Shown piece after piece: positions 1 to 9,754 of a stretch of DNA of 64,000 bases. The position numbers and the translations under genes are program-made. This DNA comes from Flavobacteriales bacterium 34_180_T64 (GTDB lineage: Bacteria; Bacteroidota; Bacteroidia; Flavobacteriales; Flavobacteriaceae). Numbering within the stretch: the stretch's first letter is position 1; every line of letters starts with the position of its first letter. Under the pieces are notes generated by a model. That model was not told where the DNA came from and did no database searches. It saw only the letters and a list, made by a program, of their open reading frames with translations. The stretch is taken from NCBI GenBank assembly GCA_002162765.1, contig MAAR01000005.1:124001-188000 (forward strand), given 5' to 3'.

Positions 1-2
1 TT

Positions 3-374
3 TTTACGGATTATGGTTTTAGCATGCAAGAAATGCATGAACAAGAAATAGGACCAGTAGTATTTTATGAACATATGTATTATTTTAAAGAAGCTTATTT
101 AGGCACTCCAATAACAGTTACTTTGGAATTAATAGGGCTAAGTAAAGATGGGATGTTCTTTAAGTTTGAACACAATTTTTATAATGACAAAGGCGAAAAT
201 TTAGCAAATTGCGAAATATTTGGTGCTTGGATCGATACTGAGAAACGGTCTTTAACAGCATTACCCGAAGCACTACTAACGATTTCAGAAACATTTCCAA
301 AAGCGATTAATTTTAGAACCCTGACCAAAGAAGACACAAGGAAACATGGTAAAAGACCAGTCAATTTAGGCTAA
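3..374 (+). CDS. Acyl-CoA thioesterase-like hotdog protein, 5' end cut by window
   Basis: The reading frame is open from base 3, so the true start lies left of the window and only the C-terminal ~123 residues are seen. The segment reads as a hotdog-fold thioesterase of the YbgC/4-hydroxybenzoyl-CoA thioesterase type: FYEHMYYFKEAYLGTPITV matches the strand in which such enzymes bind the acyl thioester, followed by EHNFYNDKGENLANCEIFGAWID. Members hydrolyse acyl-CoA in the cytoplasm. The internal ATG at 24 is not the start, because codons for FTDYGFS precede it in frame. The catalytic Asp region would be upstream, so the substrate cannot be judged. Confidence 0.7.
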   Translation, partial: FTDYGFSMQEMHEQEIGPVVFYEHMYYFKEAYLGTPITVTLELIGLSKDGMFFKFEHNFYNDKGENLANCEIFGAWIDTEKRSLTALPEALLTISETFPKAINFRTLTKEDTRKHGKRPVNLG

Positions 375-390
375 GTTGTTTTCCAAAGTA

Positions 391-744
391 TTAGCCTTGA
401 ATAACTAATCTTGCGGCTTCAATAACATTTGCGCTATTACCAATAAAAATTTGAGCGTTATTTACAATAACGGGCCGACTTAAAAATGTGTAATGATCTA
501 ATATATAGTGTTTGTAGTCTTTTTCGGTAAGATTTTGATCTTTCAATCCCATTTCTTTATACAATTTTGCACGTTTACTGAATAAGGCTTCGTAACTACC
601 AGAAAGTGCATATAATTCTTCTAGCTGATTAACTGTAATCCTATCAGTTTTAATGTCTTGAAGAATAAAGTCGGAAGGTAAGTTTAAAGCTTTTAATATT
701 CTATTACAGGTACTGCAGGTTTTGAGATAGTATACTTTTTTCAT
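391..744 (-). CDS. ArsC/Spx-family thioredoxin-fold protein
   Basis: This 117-residue protein has the glutaredoxin-like fold of the ArsC/YffB/Spx family. It begins MKKVYYLKTCSTC, with a CxxC pair at Cys10/Cys13, and has the family's helical middle and the SRPVIVNNAQIFIG segment (the RP-x3 motif that shapes the glutathione or substrate site). The ATG at 744 is chosen over the upstream TTG at 765 because the conserved fold starts at MKKVYY. Family members include glutaredoxin-dependent arsenate reductases, but many are of unknown role. It lies far from the arsR operon at 16.9-18.7 kb, so an arsenic role is not implied by position. Confidence 0.75.
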   Translation of the reverse strand: MKKVYYLKTCSTCNRILKALNLPSDFILQDIKTDRITVNQLEELYALSGSYEALFSKRAKLYKEMGLKDQNLTEKDYKHYILDHYTFLSRPVIVNNAQIFIGNSANVIEAARLVIQG

Positions 745-827
745 GGAATAACTATTGAATTGCAAAGTAAAATGATTTAAAAAGAAATTTAATTACTTTT
801 AAGAAAAATTATTGACCACCTCATAGT

Positions 828-2093
828 ATGGATTATTTTGGAATAGCATCAGTATTAATAGTATTATCAGCACTTTTTGGCTATATAAATGTTAAGTTTT
901 TAAAACTTCCTATTACCATTGGGTTAATGCTTATTACAATAGTCTTTACTCTTGTAATTCTTGGATTAGCACAATTTGACGACACTTTATTGTTACGAGA
1001 AAAGGAGTTTATATCTCAAATTGACTTTGAAACTGTTTTGCTAGATATTATGTTAAGTTTCTTACTTTTTGCAGGCGCTTTACATACCAATTTTGAACAA
1101 TTAAAAGTACAGCGATTTCCAGTATTAGTATTTGCAACTTTAGGCGTTTTAGTGTCTACATTTTTGGTTGGAATATTGATGTTTTTCACACTTCAATTTA
1201 TTGGATTAGAGGTTAATTTTATATACTGTTTATTGTTTGGCGCACTCATTTCTCCAACAGATCCGATTGCCGTATTAGGGATTTTAAAAAAGGCAAATGC
1301 TCCTAAAAAATTGGAAACTAAAATTGTTGGAGAATCTTTGTTTAATGATGGCGTTGGTGTAGTCGTGTTTTTAACTATTTTTTCAATAGCGAGAAATCCT
1401 AATGTTGCAATTGAGTTTTCTGAAATCGCAACACTGTTCGGTCAAGAAGTGATTGGAGGCATTGTATTGGGGCTAATTTTGGGATGGATTACATATAAAG
1501 CCTTAAAGTCAATAGACGATTATGAAGTTGAAGTTATTATAACTATAGCTGCAGTTATGGGAGGTACGTTATTGGCGCATAAATTACATTTATCGGCTCC
1601 TTTAGCTATGGTTACTGCAGGATTAATTGTAGGGAATGATACGGTTCGAAATAATGCTATGTCTGAAGTTACAGAGACTTATGTAGATAAATTTTGGGAA
1701 TTGGTGGATGTGCTTTTGAATACAGTTTTATTCGTGATGATTGGAATGGAAATGCTCATTTTGTCTTTCGAAATGGATTTTGTAATAGCAGGATTAATTG
1801 CCGTTCCTTTAGTGCTACTATGTCGGTATGCATCTTTATGGCTACCAATTAAATTCTTTGCAAAAAGATTAGAATTTGTACCACACACGAATTTAATTAT
1901 GACCTGGGGAGGATTGCGAGGAGGCATTTCAATTGCATTAGCACTAAGTTTAACAAAAGATATGCATCGCGAATTATTTTTGGTAATCACTTATATTATT
2001 GTGGTGTTTTCAATTATTGGACAAGGTCTAACTGTAGAATCTGTAATAAAACGATTATCTAATAAGTCGGTCGAATCTTCAGATACGGATTAG
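828..2093 (+). CDS. Na+/H+ (cation:proton) antiporter, CPA1/NhaP type
   Basis: This 421-residue inner-membrane protein has about 12 predicted hydrophobic segments. The CPA1 ion-binding region is visible: ISPTDPIAVLGIL, then GESLFNDGVGVVVF (the paired Asn-Asp that binds the cation), and a C-terminal TWGGLRGGISIALAL segment typical of NhaP/NHE proteins. It exchanges Na+ or K+ for protons and helps pH and salt homeostasis, as expected in a marine organism. There is no cytoplasmic regulatory tail. Its last 35 bases overlap the convergent DUF3298 gene. Confidence 0.9.
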   Translation: MDYFGIASVLIVLSALFGYINVKFLKLPITIGLMLITIVFTLVILGLAQFDDTLLLREKEFISQIDFETVLLDIMLSFLLFAGALHTNFEQLKVQRFPVLVFATLGVLVSTFLVGILMFFTLQFIGLEVNFIYCLLFGALISPTDPIAVLGILKKANAPKKLETKIVGESLFNDGVGVVVFLTIFSIARNPNVAIEFSEIATLFGQEVIGGIVLGLILGWITYKALKSIDDYEVEVIITIAAVMGGTLLAHKLHLSAPLAMVTAGLIVGNDTVRNNAMSEVTETYVDKFWELVDVLLNTVLFVMIGMEMLILSFEMDFVIAGLIAVPLVLLCRYASLWLPIKFFAKRLEFVPHTNLIMTWGGLRGGISIALALSLTKDMHRELFLVITYIIVVFSIIGQGLTVESVIKRLSNKSVESSDTD

Positions 2094-2790
2094 CATCTTC
2101 ATAAGGAATAGTGAATTCTGTTATTCCCTGAGCATATGATGCTATTTCATAAGTGTTATAGAGTATAATGACACCATCGTCACTAAATCCTATGGATTCT
2201 GGTAGTTGAAATCCTTTACCGAAAAACACATCCTCAATTTGTTCTTCTTCTGATTTGGTTGCCTCTTCTTTTAAGAAGTATGTTTCAACTAGTGCCGTAA
2301 ATCCTTCCAATTCTCTTATTAAATCACTGGTTTTTAAAACATGACCTGTTGTTGGATCGAAATTTAGAAATTCGATATAACTATTTCCATGAGCACCTCC
2401 TGTGTCGAGATATGAATTTATGGCAATACTTATCAAGTCATTTGATTCATATGTAACTTCGCTGTCAATTAATGCTTCCCATTTTTGGGCAGTAGCAGGA
2501 AAATCCTTTTTAAATGCTATAAATTCATCATCAAACTGCTTAACAACAATCTCTAATGACGGATTTACCAGTGTGTCTTCAGACATATCTATTTGTTTAG
2601 CTATATGAGATTCAATTGTTGTGTTTATTGTCTGAGCCACAGGATCAGATCCTTCTGCTTTCGGATAATTAATTTCAATTATTGCATTCTCAGTTTTTGA
2701 AAGATAAAATTCTTTAAAAATCAATTTAGCCTCCACAGCACAAGACAAAAAGCCAATAGTCAAAAGAAGTACACACCAGTTTTTTCTCAT
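2059..2790 (-). CDS. DUF4163/DUF3298 (RsiV-like) lipoprotein
   Basis: This 243-residue lipoprotein starts MRKNWCVLLLTIGFLSC, a signal peptide with a lipobox ending at Cys17, so it should be anchored in the periplasm. The body matches DUF4163 plus C-terminal DUF3298: a dimer-like region with IEINYPKAEG, then SYLDTGGAHGNSY and a calcium-site-like GFSDDGVIILYNTYEIASYAQG. The fold is shared with RsiV, the lysozyme-sensing anti-sigma factor, but no anti-sigma segment is present here, so sensing is not implied. The ATG at 2790 is preferred over 2814 because it places the signal peptide at the N terminus. Its 3' end overlaps the antiporter gene by 35 bp in antisense. Confidence 0.75.
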   Translation of the reverse strand: MRKNWCVLLLTIGFLSCAVEAKLIFKEFYLSKTENAIIEINYPKAEGSDPVAQTINTTIESHIAKQIDMSEDTLVNPSLEIVVKQFDDEFIAFKKDFPATAQKWEALIDSEVTYESNDLISIAINSYLDTGGAHGNSYIEFLNFDPTTGHVLKTSDLIRELEGFTALVETYFLKEEATKSEEEQIEDVFFGKGFQLPESIGFSDDGVIILYNTYEIASYAQGITEFTIPYEDANPYLKIRPTY

Positions 2791-2818
2791 AATAATTGTG
2801 GGTTTGTTAAACATTCAC

Positions 2819-2846
2819 TAAAGATATTATATCCATTTGAATACAA
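2819..2846 (-). promoter_or_regulatory. Putative promoter of the DUF3298 lipoprotein gene
   Basis: Read on the minus strand, TTG (2844-2846) is followed after 17 bp by TATCTTTA (2819-2826), one base off the Bacteroidota TAnnTTTG -7 box. It lies about 30 bp upstream of the ATG at 2790. It overlaps the metB promoter on the other strand, so the two genes share one divergent control region. Confidence 0.5.
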
Positions 2847-2866
2847 CGAATTAAAGATTAAATTTG
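2837..2866 (+). promoter_or_regulatory. Promoter of metB
   Basis: TTG (2837-2839), 19 bp spacer, TAAATTTG (2859-2866): an exact match to the Bacteroidota -33/-7 consensus. Transcription would begin near 2873, so the ATG at 2864 cannot be the metB start and the one at 2930 is used instead. Confidence 0.75.
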
Positions 2867-2929
2867 TTGTCGCTAAATGAAATGAATTTGGAGATATATC
2901 GTCTAAATTTATTTAACAAAATATCTAAA

Positions 2930-4069
2930 ATGAAATTTAATACGAAAACAATACATGGAGGGCAATCACATGATCCAGCCTATGGTTCTGTAATGCCGCC
3001 AATATATCAAACGTCTACATATGCCCAATCTACTCCTGGAGGACATAAAGGCTATGAATATTCTAGAACCCATAATCCGACGCGAAATGCTTTGGAAAAC
3101 GCATTTGCGAGCATCGAAAACGGAAAATTCGGCTTAGCTTTTGGTTCAGGTCTTGCAGCAATTGATGCTGTTATTAAACTTTTGCAACCTGGTGATGAAG
3201 TGATATCTACTAACGATTTATATGGTGGTTCATATAGATTATTTACTAAAATATTTGAAGGGTTTGGAATTAAATTTCATTTTATTGGAATGGAAAATGC
3301 CTCAGAAATAGAAAGCTATGTCAACGCGAATACAAAGCTAATTTGGGTTGAGACTCCAACCAATCCGATGATGAATATAATTGATATAAAGGCGATTTCT
3401 ACTATTGCGAAAAAGCATCAGATATTGTTAGGTGTGGATAACACATTTGCAACCCCTTATTTGCAACAACCTTTAGATTTAGGTGCAGATATTGTTATGC
3501 ACTCTGCCACCAAATACCTAGGTGGTCATAGTGATGTTGTAATGGGAGCTTTAGTTGTGAAGGATAAAGATTTGGCAGAGCGTTTGTATTTTATTCAAAA
3601 TGCGAGTGGAGCCGTTTGTGGCCCTCAAGATAGTTTTTTAGTTTTAAGAGGGATAAAAACACTCCATATACGTATGCAACGTCATTGTGAGAACGGTAAA
3701 GTTGTAGCAGAATACTTAGCAAATCACTCAAAAATTGAGAAGGTCTATTGGCCTGGATTTGAAAGTCATCGAAATCATAAGATCGCTAAAGATCAAATGA
3801 ATGATTTTGGAGGTATGGTTTCATTTACAACGAAAGGAAATAACTATGAAGATGCAATTAAAATAGTTGAGAAATTCAAGTATTTTACTTTGGCAGAATC
3901 GTTGGGTGGAGTAGAATCGCTTTCTGGCCATCCAGCAAGTATGACACATGCTAGTATTCCAAAAGAAGAACGTGAAAAAACAGGAGTAGTTGATTCCTTA
4001 ATAAGATTAAGTGTAGGTATTGAAGATATTGATGACCTTATTCAAGATCTTGAACAAGCTATTGGTTAA
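2930..4069 (+). CDS. metB: Cystathionine gamma-synthase / trans-sulfuration PLP enzyme
   Basis: This 379-residue cytoplasmic PLP enzyme belongs to the Cys/Met metabolism family. Visible family features are YEYSRTHNPTR near the N terminus, GSGLAAIDAV, DDLYGGSYRLF-like NDLYGGSYRLF, WVETPTNPMMNIIDI, and the PLP lysine segment MHSATKYLGGHSDVVMG. The C terminus has ESLGGVESLSGHPASMTHASIP and SVGIEDIDDLI. It condenses O-acyl-homoserine with cysteine, or cleaves cystathionine; sequence alone does not separate MetB from MetC-like lyases, and the ordered features favour gamma-synthase. Start 2930 gives the normal family length and lies downstream of the promoter. Confidence 0.88.
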   Translation: MKFNTKTIHGGQSHDPAYGSVMPPIYQTSTYAQSTPGGHKGYEYSRTHNPTRNALENAFASIENGKFGLAFGSGLAAIDAVIKLLQPGDEVISTNDLYGGSYRLFTKIFEGFGIKFHFIGMENASEIESYVNANTKLIWVETPTNPMMNIIDIKAISTIAKKHQILLGVDNTFATPYLQQPLDLGADIVMHSATKYLGGHSDVVMGALVVKDKDLAERLYFIQNASGAVCGPQDSFLVLRGIKTLHIRMQRHCENGKVVAEYLANHSKIEKVYWPGFESHRNHKIAKDQMNDFGGMVSFTTKGNNYEDAIKIVEKFKYFTLAESLGGVESLSGHPASMTHASIPKEEREKTGVVDSLIRLSVGIEDIDDLIQDLEQAIG

Positions 4070-4091
4070 TCTACGATTCTATTAAAAAAGC

Positions 4092-4123
4092 AAACGCCCA
4101 AGTAATTAATTGCTTGGGCGTTT
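4092..4123. terminator. Bidirectional terminator between metB and the outer-membrane protein gene
   Basis: An 11-bp perfect stem, AAACGCCCAAG / CTTGGGCGTTT, encloses a short AT loop. It is followed by T5 on the plus side and preceded by A6 on the other. It can end both convergent transcripts. Confidence 0.85.
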
Positions 4124-4142
4124 TTATGTATAAATATTAGAT

Positions 4143-4940
4143 TTAATCTAAGTAATATATATATCCAAAATTCAACCATACTAGCCAGTCGTTTGCTTTA
4201 TTTGAAGCTAAATGATGATCGAGGCCATCTATTTCGTTATTAAAATAATACTGCCATCTCAAATCCAGCATGAGATCTGACAATGCCGTAAGTTTATATC
4301 TCGTTCCAATACTTCCAACTACAGACCATGTGGTTCCGCCTTCAATTGTTATTGGCTCACGTCCTCCAGCCACCCAAGGTTGATAAATATTAAAATGATT
4401 TATAATATTGCCATCGCCATAGGTCGTTTCTGCTTTTGGGTTATACGATGTAAAGTGTGCTCCTAAACTGATGAAAGGGGCAAAAGAGTAACTAAAAGCT
4501 TGAAACGAACGAATACTCAATGGAAAGTACTCTAGTTGCATTCCAACATCAAAATTATTAGCTTCACCAGAGTGTCTTCTCAATCTTTCCGCATTTTGAC
4601 CTGTTCTTGAAGGATCGACCCATTTACCAAAATGGTTGAGTTTTGTTTTATTCCATGAAATTTCAGATCTCAATTTAAAATGATCATTAAAATACGTATC
4701 GGTGGAATAACAATTACAATCAGCTCTATATGCAAAATTGATATAATGAACAATTCCAACACCTATTCCAGTGTTGCCTGCATTAGTTTCAAAATCATGG
4801 CGAACACCAAAATCAGATTGGAAAGCTACAGGTCCTGCAATAACACCAACTTCATGTGAAAACCCAAGTTGTGAAAACCCATTTGTGACACTAAAAATGA
4901 AAAGTAGCGCAATGGTTAATTGTTTAAAATTAAGCGTCAT
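4143..4940 (-). CDS. Outer-membrane beta-barrel-like secreted protein
   Basis: This 265-residue protein has a signal peptide ending near FSVTNGFSQ (residues 1-23). The rest alternates polar and aromatic residues in the way of outer-membrane beta-strands (for example ISLGAHFTSYNP and LMLDLRWQYYFNNEIDG) and ends in an aromatic-rich strand, WLVWLNFGYIYYLD, as outer-membrane barrels do. It resembles an uncharacterised Flavobacteriia family (I believe the THC0290_0291 family, from memory). No binding function is evident. It has its own promoter, facing away from gdhA. Confidence 0.6.
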   Translation of the reverse strand: MTLNFKQLTIALLFIFSVTNGFSQLGFSHEVGVIAGPVAFQSDFGVRHDFETNAGNTGIGVGIVHYINFAYRADCNCYSTDTYFNDHFKLRSEISWNKTKLNHFGKWVDPSRTGQNAERLRRHSGEANNFDVGMQLEYFPLSIRSFQAFSYSFAPFISLGAHFTSYNPKAETTYGDGNIINHFNIYQPWVAGGREPITIEGGTTWSVVGSIGTRYKLTALSDLMLDLRWQYYFNNEIDGLDHHLASNKANDWLVWLNFGYIYYLD

Positions 4941-4972
4941 ATGGTTGCTTTTATTAAGGGCAATGATATTAA

Positions 4973-5002
4973 CAAATATATGAAAACATGATTAACTTCC
5001 AA
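4973..5002 (-). promoter_or_regulatory. Promoter of the outer-membrane protein gene
   Basis: On the minus strand TTG (5000-5002) is followed by a 19-bp spacer and TATATTTG (4973-4980), an exact Bacteroidota consensus. The ATG at 4940 lies about 33 bp downstream of the -7 box. Confidence 0.7.
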
Positions 5003-5095
5003 ATAAATCGGTCAATAGGTAAACGTTTATAGTGTTGAAATGTTTTAGAGAATTCTAAATTCATCAGAATCCTTTTGAGAATATTAAAAAAATAA

Positions 5096-5125
5096 TTCAA
5101 ATTTTTTAAAGATAATGTATCTTTG
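5096..5125 (+). promoter_or_regulatory. Putative promoter of gdhA
   Basis: TTC (one base off the -33 TTG) at 5096-5098, a 19-bp spacer, and a perfect -7 box TATCTTTG at 5118-5125 precede the gdhA ATG by about 40 bp. Confidence 0.6.
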
Positions 5126-5164
5126 CCCAATCAAATTCAATATAGATTAATAATTTTTAAATAG

Positions 5165-6508
<1,344 letters not shown>

Positions 6509-6534
6509 TTAGAATTCAAACGTAATAACTAAAG

Positions 6535-6564
6535 AAGCTTTCATTTTATTATGAAGGCTTTTTT
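6535..6564 (+). terminator. Terminator of gdhA
   Basis: The stem AAGCTTTCAT / ATGAAGGCTT (6535-6544 and 6551-6560, one G-T pair) is followed by a T6 run, 27 bp after the gdhA stop codon. Confidence 0.75.
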
Positions 6565-6630
6565 ATTTCGCTTATTGTATATGATATTAGGAAAATTCTC
6601 GTTTGTAATAAATATATTTGGTGTCAATTA

Positions 6631-9015
6631 ATGAATATGCTTAAACATACACTTACACTTATTGTTTTAATTTTCTCTTTTGCCGGTTATGCACAAGACT
6701 ATTCTACCCTTTGGGAAGGATACTTTTCATATTACGATATAAAAGATGTTACTCGTGGCAATACAAAAGTTTTTGCTGCTTCTGAAAATGCAGTGTTTAG
6801 TTATGATGTTGAAACAAATGAATTGGAAACAATAACTACGGTTAATGGTTTGTCTGGCGAGACCATTACAACAATTATGTATAGCGAAATTTATCAGGTG
6901 TTACTTATTGGTTATGAGAATGGTTTAATTGAAATTGTTTCTGATACTGATGATGATATTTTATCCGTAGTTGATATTTTAGAAAAGGAAACAATCTCTC
7001 CTTCTATAAAACAAATAAATCATTTCAATGAGCATGAAGGGTTGGTCTATATTTCAACCAATTACGGTATTTCAGTTTATGATTTGGCTAGACGTGAGTT
7101 TGGAGACACGTATTTTATGGGAAATGGAGGGAGTCAAATTATTGTGACACAAACAACTATATTTGAAAACCAGATATATGCTTCATGTAAAAATGGAAAT
7201 GGATTGAAAAAGGCGTTATTATCTAATCCTAATTTAATTGATTATCAACAATGGGAAACTTTTTCAGGAAGTATTTGGGGTGCAATTCAAAGTGTTTCAG
7301 ATAAGTTATATGCAATAAGACTAGATAAAAAGATTTTTGAGATTGTTGGTAATAATAAGACGCTGCTGTTATCCTACTCAGATTTGCCTCTAGATGTGAA
7401 AGAAATAGAGGGAAATTTAATTGTTGCCACAAAGAATGATGTATTTATTTATGATAGCAATTTTAATGAGTTATCTCATGCAACTATAAATTCAGATTTT
7501 GATACTGATTTCACTTCAGCTACCTATTTGAATGATCATATTTATATAGGCACAGATAGTTTTGGAGTATTGAAAACATTAGTATCAGACCCTATCACTT
7601 ATGAGGAAATAAGACCAGAGGGGCCGCTTAAAAATAATGCCTTCAAAATTGAATCGGGTAATAATGAATTATGGGTTACATATGGTGATTATTCATCAGA
7701 TTATAACCCATGGCCACTTAGGAAATATGGTGTAAGTCATTTTATCGACGAAGAATGGCATAATATTCCATTTGATAGCCTTCTAAATGCTCAGAATTTA
7801 AATTATGTTGCTTTAAATCCTTTTAACCCTAGTCAAGTATTCATGAGCTCTTATATCAGTGGTATGTTAGAGTTAAACAATGAAATCCCTACGACATTAC
7901 ACGATCAAAATAATAGTGGGTTAGAATCTCTTGTGGTACCGGATGCTCCAAATATTATAAATATTAGACAATCGGGATTACAATTTGATAGAACAGGGAT
8001 TTTATGGATGCTAACAAGTAGAGTAGATAGACCATTAAAGTCATATGATCCTGGGACCGGGCAATGGCAAGGTTATAGTTTCGAGGAAATTATTCCAAAT
8101 GGCTTAACAGATGAAATTGGTTTCAATGATTTAGTAATCGATCGTAATGGAACGAAATGGGCTGCAGGATTTCTAAATGGAATCATGGGATTCAATGAAA
8201 ATGTAGCCGGAACTAACATTGGAAGTATTAAGACTTTAGAGGCTAATTTACCAACAACAGATGTTAGAGCCTTGGCTGTTGACGATCGAAATCAATTATG
8301 GATTGGAACCATTAAAGGTATCAGAGTGCTTTATAATACGTCCAATTTTTTTAATGACCCAAACCCTAGTGTGAATGAAATAATAATTGTTGAAGACGGT
8401 CTTCCTCAAGAGTTGTTATCTAATCAATTTATTTCTGATATAAAAGTTGACGGCTCGAATAACAAATGGATAGGCACATTAGATTCTGGAATTTTCTATT
8501 TCTCGCCAGATGGTCAAGAAACTATTTATCACTTTACTAAAGGCAATTCTCCTTTGCCTTCAAATACCATAACTGATATCTCGATTGATGCAATAGATGG
8601 AAGAGTATTTATTGCAACTGATAAAGGCCTGGTGTCATTTTTATCAGGAGGATCAAAACCAGAGAAGGAACTAGCGAATGCCTTTGCTTACCCTAACCCT
8701 GTTAGACCTGAGTATAATCTTTTAGGTTTTGACGATTTAAATAATATTACAAAGGGGGTAAAGATCAAAGGTCTTACGGAAAATGTGAACATTAAAATTA
8801 CTGATATTGAAGGGAATTTGGTCACCGAAGCTCAATCTGGTATTAATTTAAGATCATCGAAAGCAAATTATAATTTCGCAATTGATGGTGGAACCGCAAT
8901 ATGGAATGGTAAAAACCTAGCCGATAACATCGTAGCTTCTGGGGTGTATTTGTTGTTAATATCAGACCTAGATACTTTTGAAACTAAAGTAGTAAAACTT
9001 CTCATAATTAGATAA
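6631..9015 (+). CDS. porZ: Type IX secretion system component PorZ (beta-propeller)
   Basis: This 794-residue secreted protein has a signal peptide (residues 1-22, cleaved near GYAQ) followed by WEGYFSYYDIKDV and many WD-like propeller blades of the two-component-regulator-propeller kind (for example NQLWIGTIKGIRVL and NNKWIGTLDSGIFYF). The C-terminal ~110 residues start at AYPNPVRPEYN and form the sorting-domain-like module. In the type IX system PorZ is on the cell surface and helps deliver the anionic lipopolysaccharide that is attached to cargo. The placement directly before recO is the usual Bacteroidota arrangement. It would serve export of the two proteases at 31.9-36.4 kb. Confidence 0.85.
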   Translation: MNMLKHTLTLIVLIFSFAGYAQDYSTLWEGYFSYYDIKDVTRGNTKVFAASENAVFSYDVETNELETITTVNGLSGETITTIMYSEIYQVLLIGYENGLIEIVSDTDDDILSVVDILEKETISPSIKQINHFNEHEGLVYISTNYGISVYDLARREFGDTYFMGNGGSQIIVTQTTIFENQIYASCKNGNGLKKALLSNPNLIDYQQWETFSGSIWGAIQSVSDKLYAIRLDKKIFEIVGNNKTLLLSYSDLPLDVKEIEGNLIVATKNDVFIYDSNFNELSHATINSDFDTDFTSATYLNDHIYIGTDSFGVLKTLVSDPITYEEIRPEGPLKNNAFKIESGNNELWVTYGDYSSDYNPWPLRKYGVSHFIDEEWHNIPFDSLLNAQNLNYVALNPFNPSQVFMSSYISGMLELNNEIPTTLHDQNNSGLESLVVPDAPNIINIRQSGLQFDRTGILWMLTSRVDRPLKSYDPGTGQWQGYSFEEIIPNGLTDEIGFNDLVIDRNGTKWAAGFLNGIMGFNENVAGTNIGSIKTLEANLPTTDVRALAVDDRNQLWIGTIKGIRVLYNTSNFFNDPNPSVNEIIIVEDGLPQELLSNQFISDIKVDGSNNKWIGTLDSGIFYFSPDGQETIYHFTKGNSPLPSNTITDISIDAIDGRVFIATDKGLVSFLSGGSKPEKELANAFAYPNPVRPEYNLLGFDDLNNITKGVKIKGLTENVNIKITDIEGNLVTEAQSGINLRSSKANYNFAIDGGTAIWNGKNLADNIVASGVYLLLISDLDTFETKVVKLLIIR

Positions 9016-9029
9016 TATATTGATTTTGG

Positions 9030-9749
9030 ATGCTAATTAAAACCAATGCCATTGTACTTTCAACAATTAAGTATCGTGAATATGACTTAATTGTAAAATG
9101 TTATACGAAGCATAGAGGCGTTGTTAGTTATTTAATACATGGTGCTTTAAAAACAAGAAAAGGGAGTTCTAAGTCGGCATACTTTCAATTATTGTCACAG
9201 CTTCAGTTTGAGGAATTATATAAACCCAATCAATCTCTTCAATCTATGAAAGAGGTTAGGCTCTCTTATGCATATCAAAATTTGCACACAAATATTCTAA
9301 AAAGTGCAATTACAATGTTTTTAGCTGAAGTAATGTCAACAGTTTTGAAGGAAGAGGAGGAAAATATAGCATTATATGAGTATATTGAAACCGCATTACA
9401 ATGGTTAGATCATGATCATGATTTTTCAAATTTTCATTTACTCTTTCTTATTAATCTTACAAAATACTTAGGTTTCTATCCTGATACTTCAAATATGGAG
9501 CAAGATTTTTTTAATTTGAACAATGGGTTTTTTGAATCTAAGCAGCAAAATTTATACTCAGTTTCAGGTGAGGAATTATCCATGCTTAAATTACTCTTAG
9601 GCATTAAATTTGATGCAATAAATACTATAAAAATGAACTCAAAACAAAGACAGCGCATTTTAGCAATGATATTACTGTATTTTGAATTACATTTGGGCGA
9701 TTTTAAAAAACCAAAATCATTACAAATTTTTAATCAAGTTTTTAGTTAA
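9030..9749 (+). CDS. recO: DNA repair protein RecO
   Basis: This 239-residue cytoplasmic protein has the RecO N-terminal OB fold (TNAIVLSTIKYREYDLIVKCYT, then GVVSYLIHGALKTRKGSSKSAYFQLLSQ) and a helical C-terminal half. With RecF and RecR it loads RecA on SSB-coated DNA in recombinational repair. The zinc-finger cysteines found in some RecO proteins are not apparent. It lies 14 bp downstream of porZ and 5 bp before the TonB receptor gene, so the three are likely co-transcribed. Confidence 0.9.
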   Translation: MLIKTNAIVLSTIKYREYDLIVKCYTKHRGVVSYLIHGALKTRKGSSKSAYFQLLSQLQFEELYKPNQSLQSMKEVRLSYAYQNLHTNILKSAITMFLAEVMSTVLKEEEENIALYEYIETALQWLDHDHDFSNFHLLFLINLTKYLGFYPDTSNMEQDFFNLNNGFFESKQQNLYSVSGEELSMLKLLLGIKFDAINTIKMNSKQRQRILAMILLYFELHLGDFKKPKSLQIFNQVFS

Positions 9750-9754
9750 TTTCA

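Noticed and set aside
6613-6620. TATATTTG before porZ as a promoter
   Set aside because: It is an exact -7 box, but no -33 element lies at the proper distance and it leaves only about 10 bp to the ATG; porZ may have this as a very short leader, but I could not support it.
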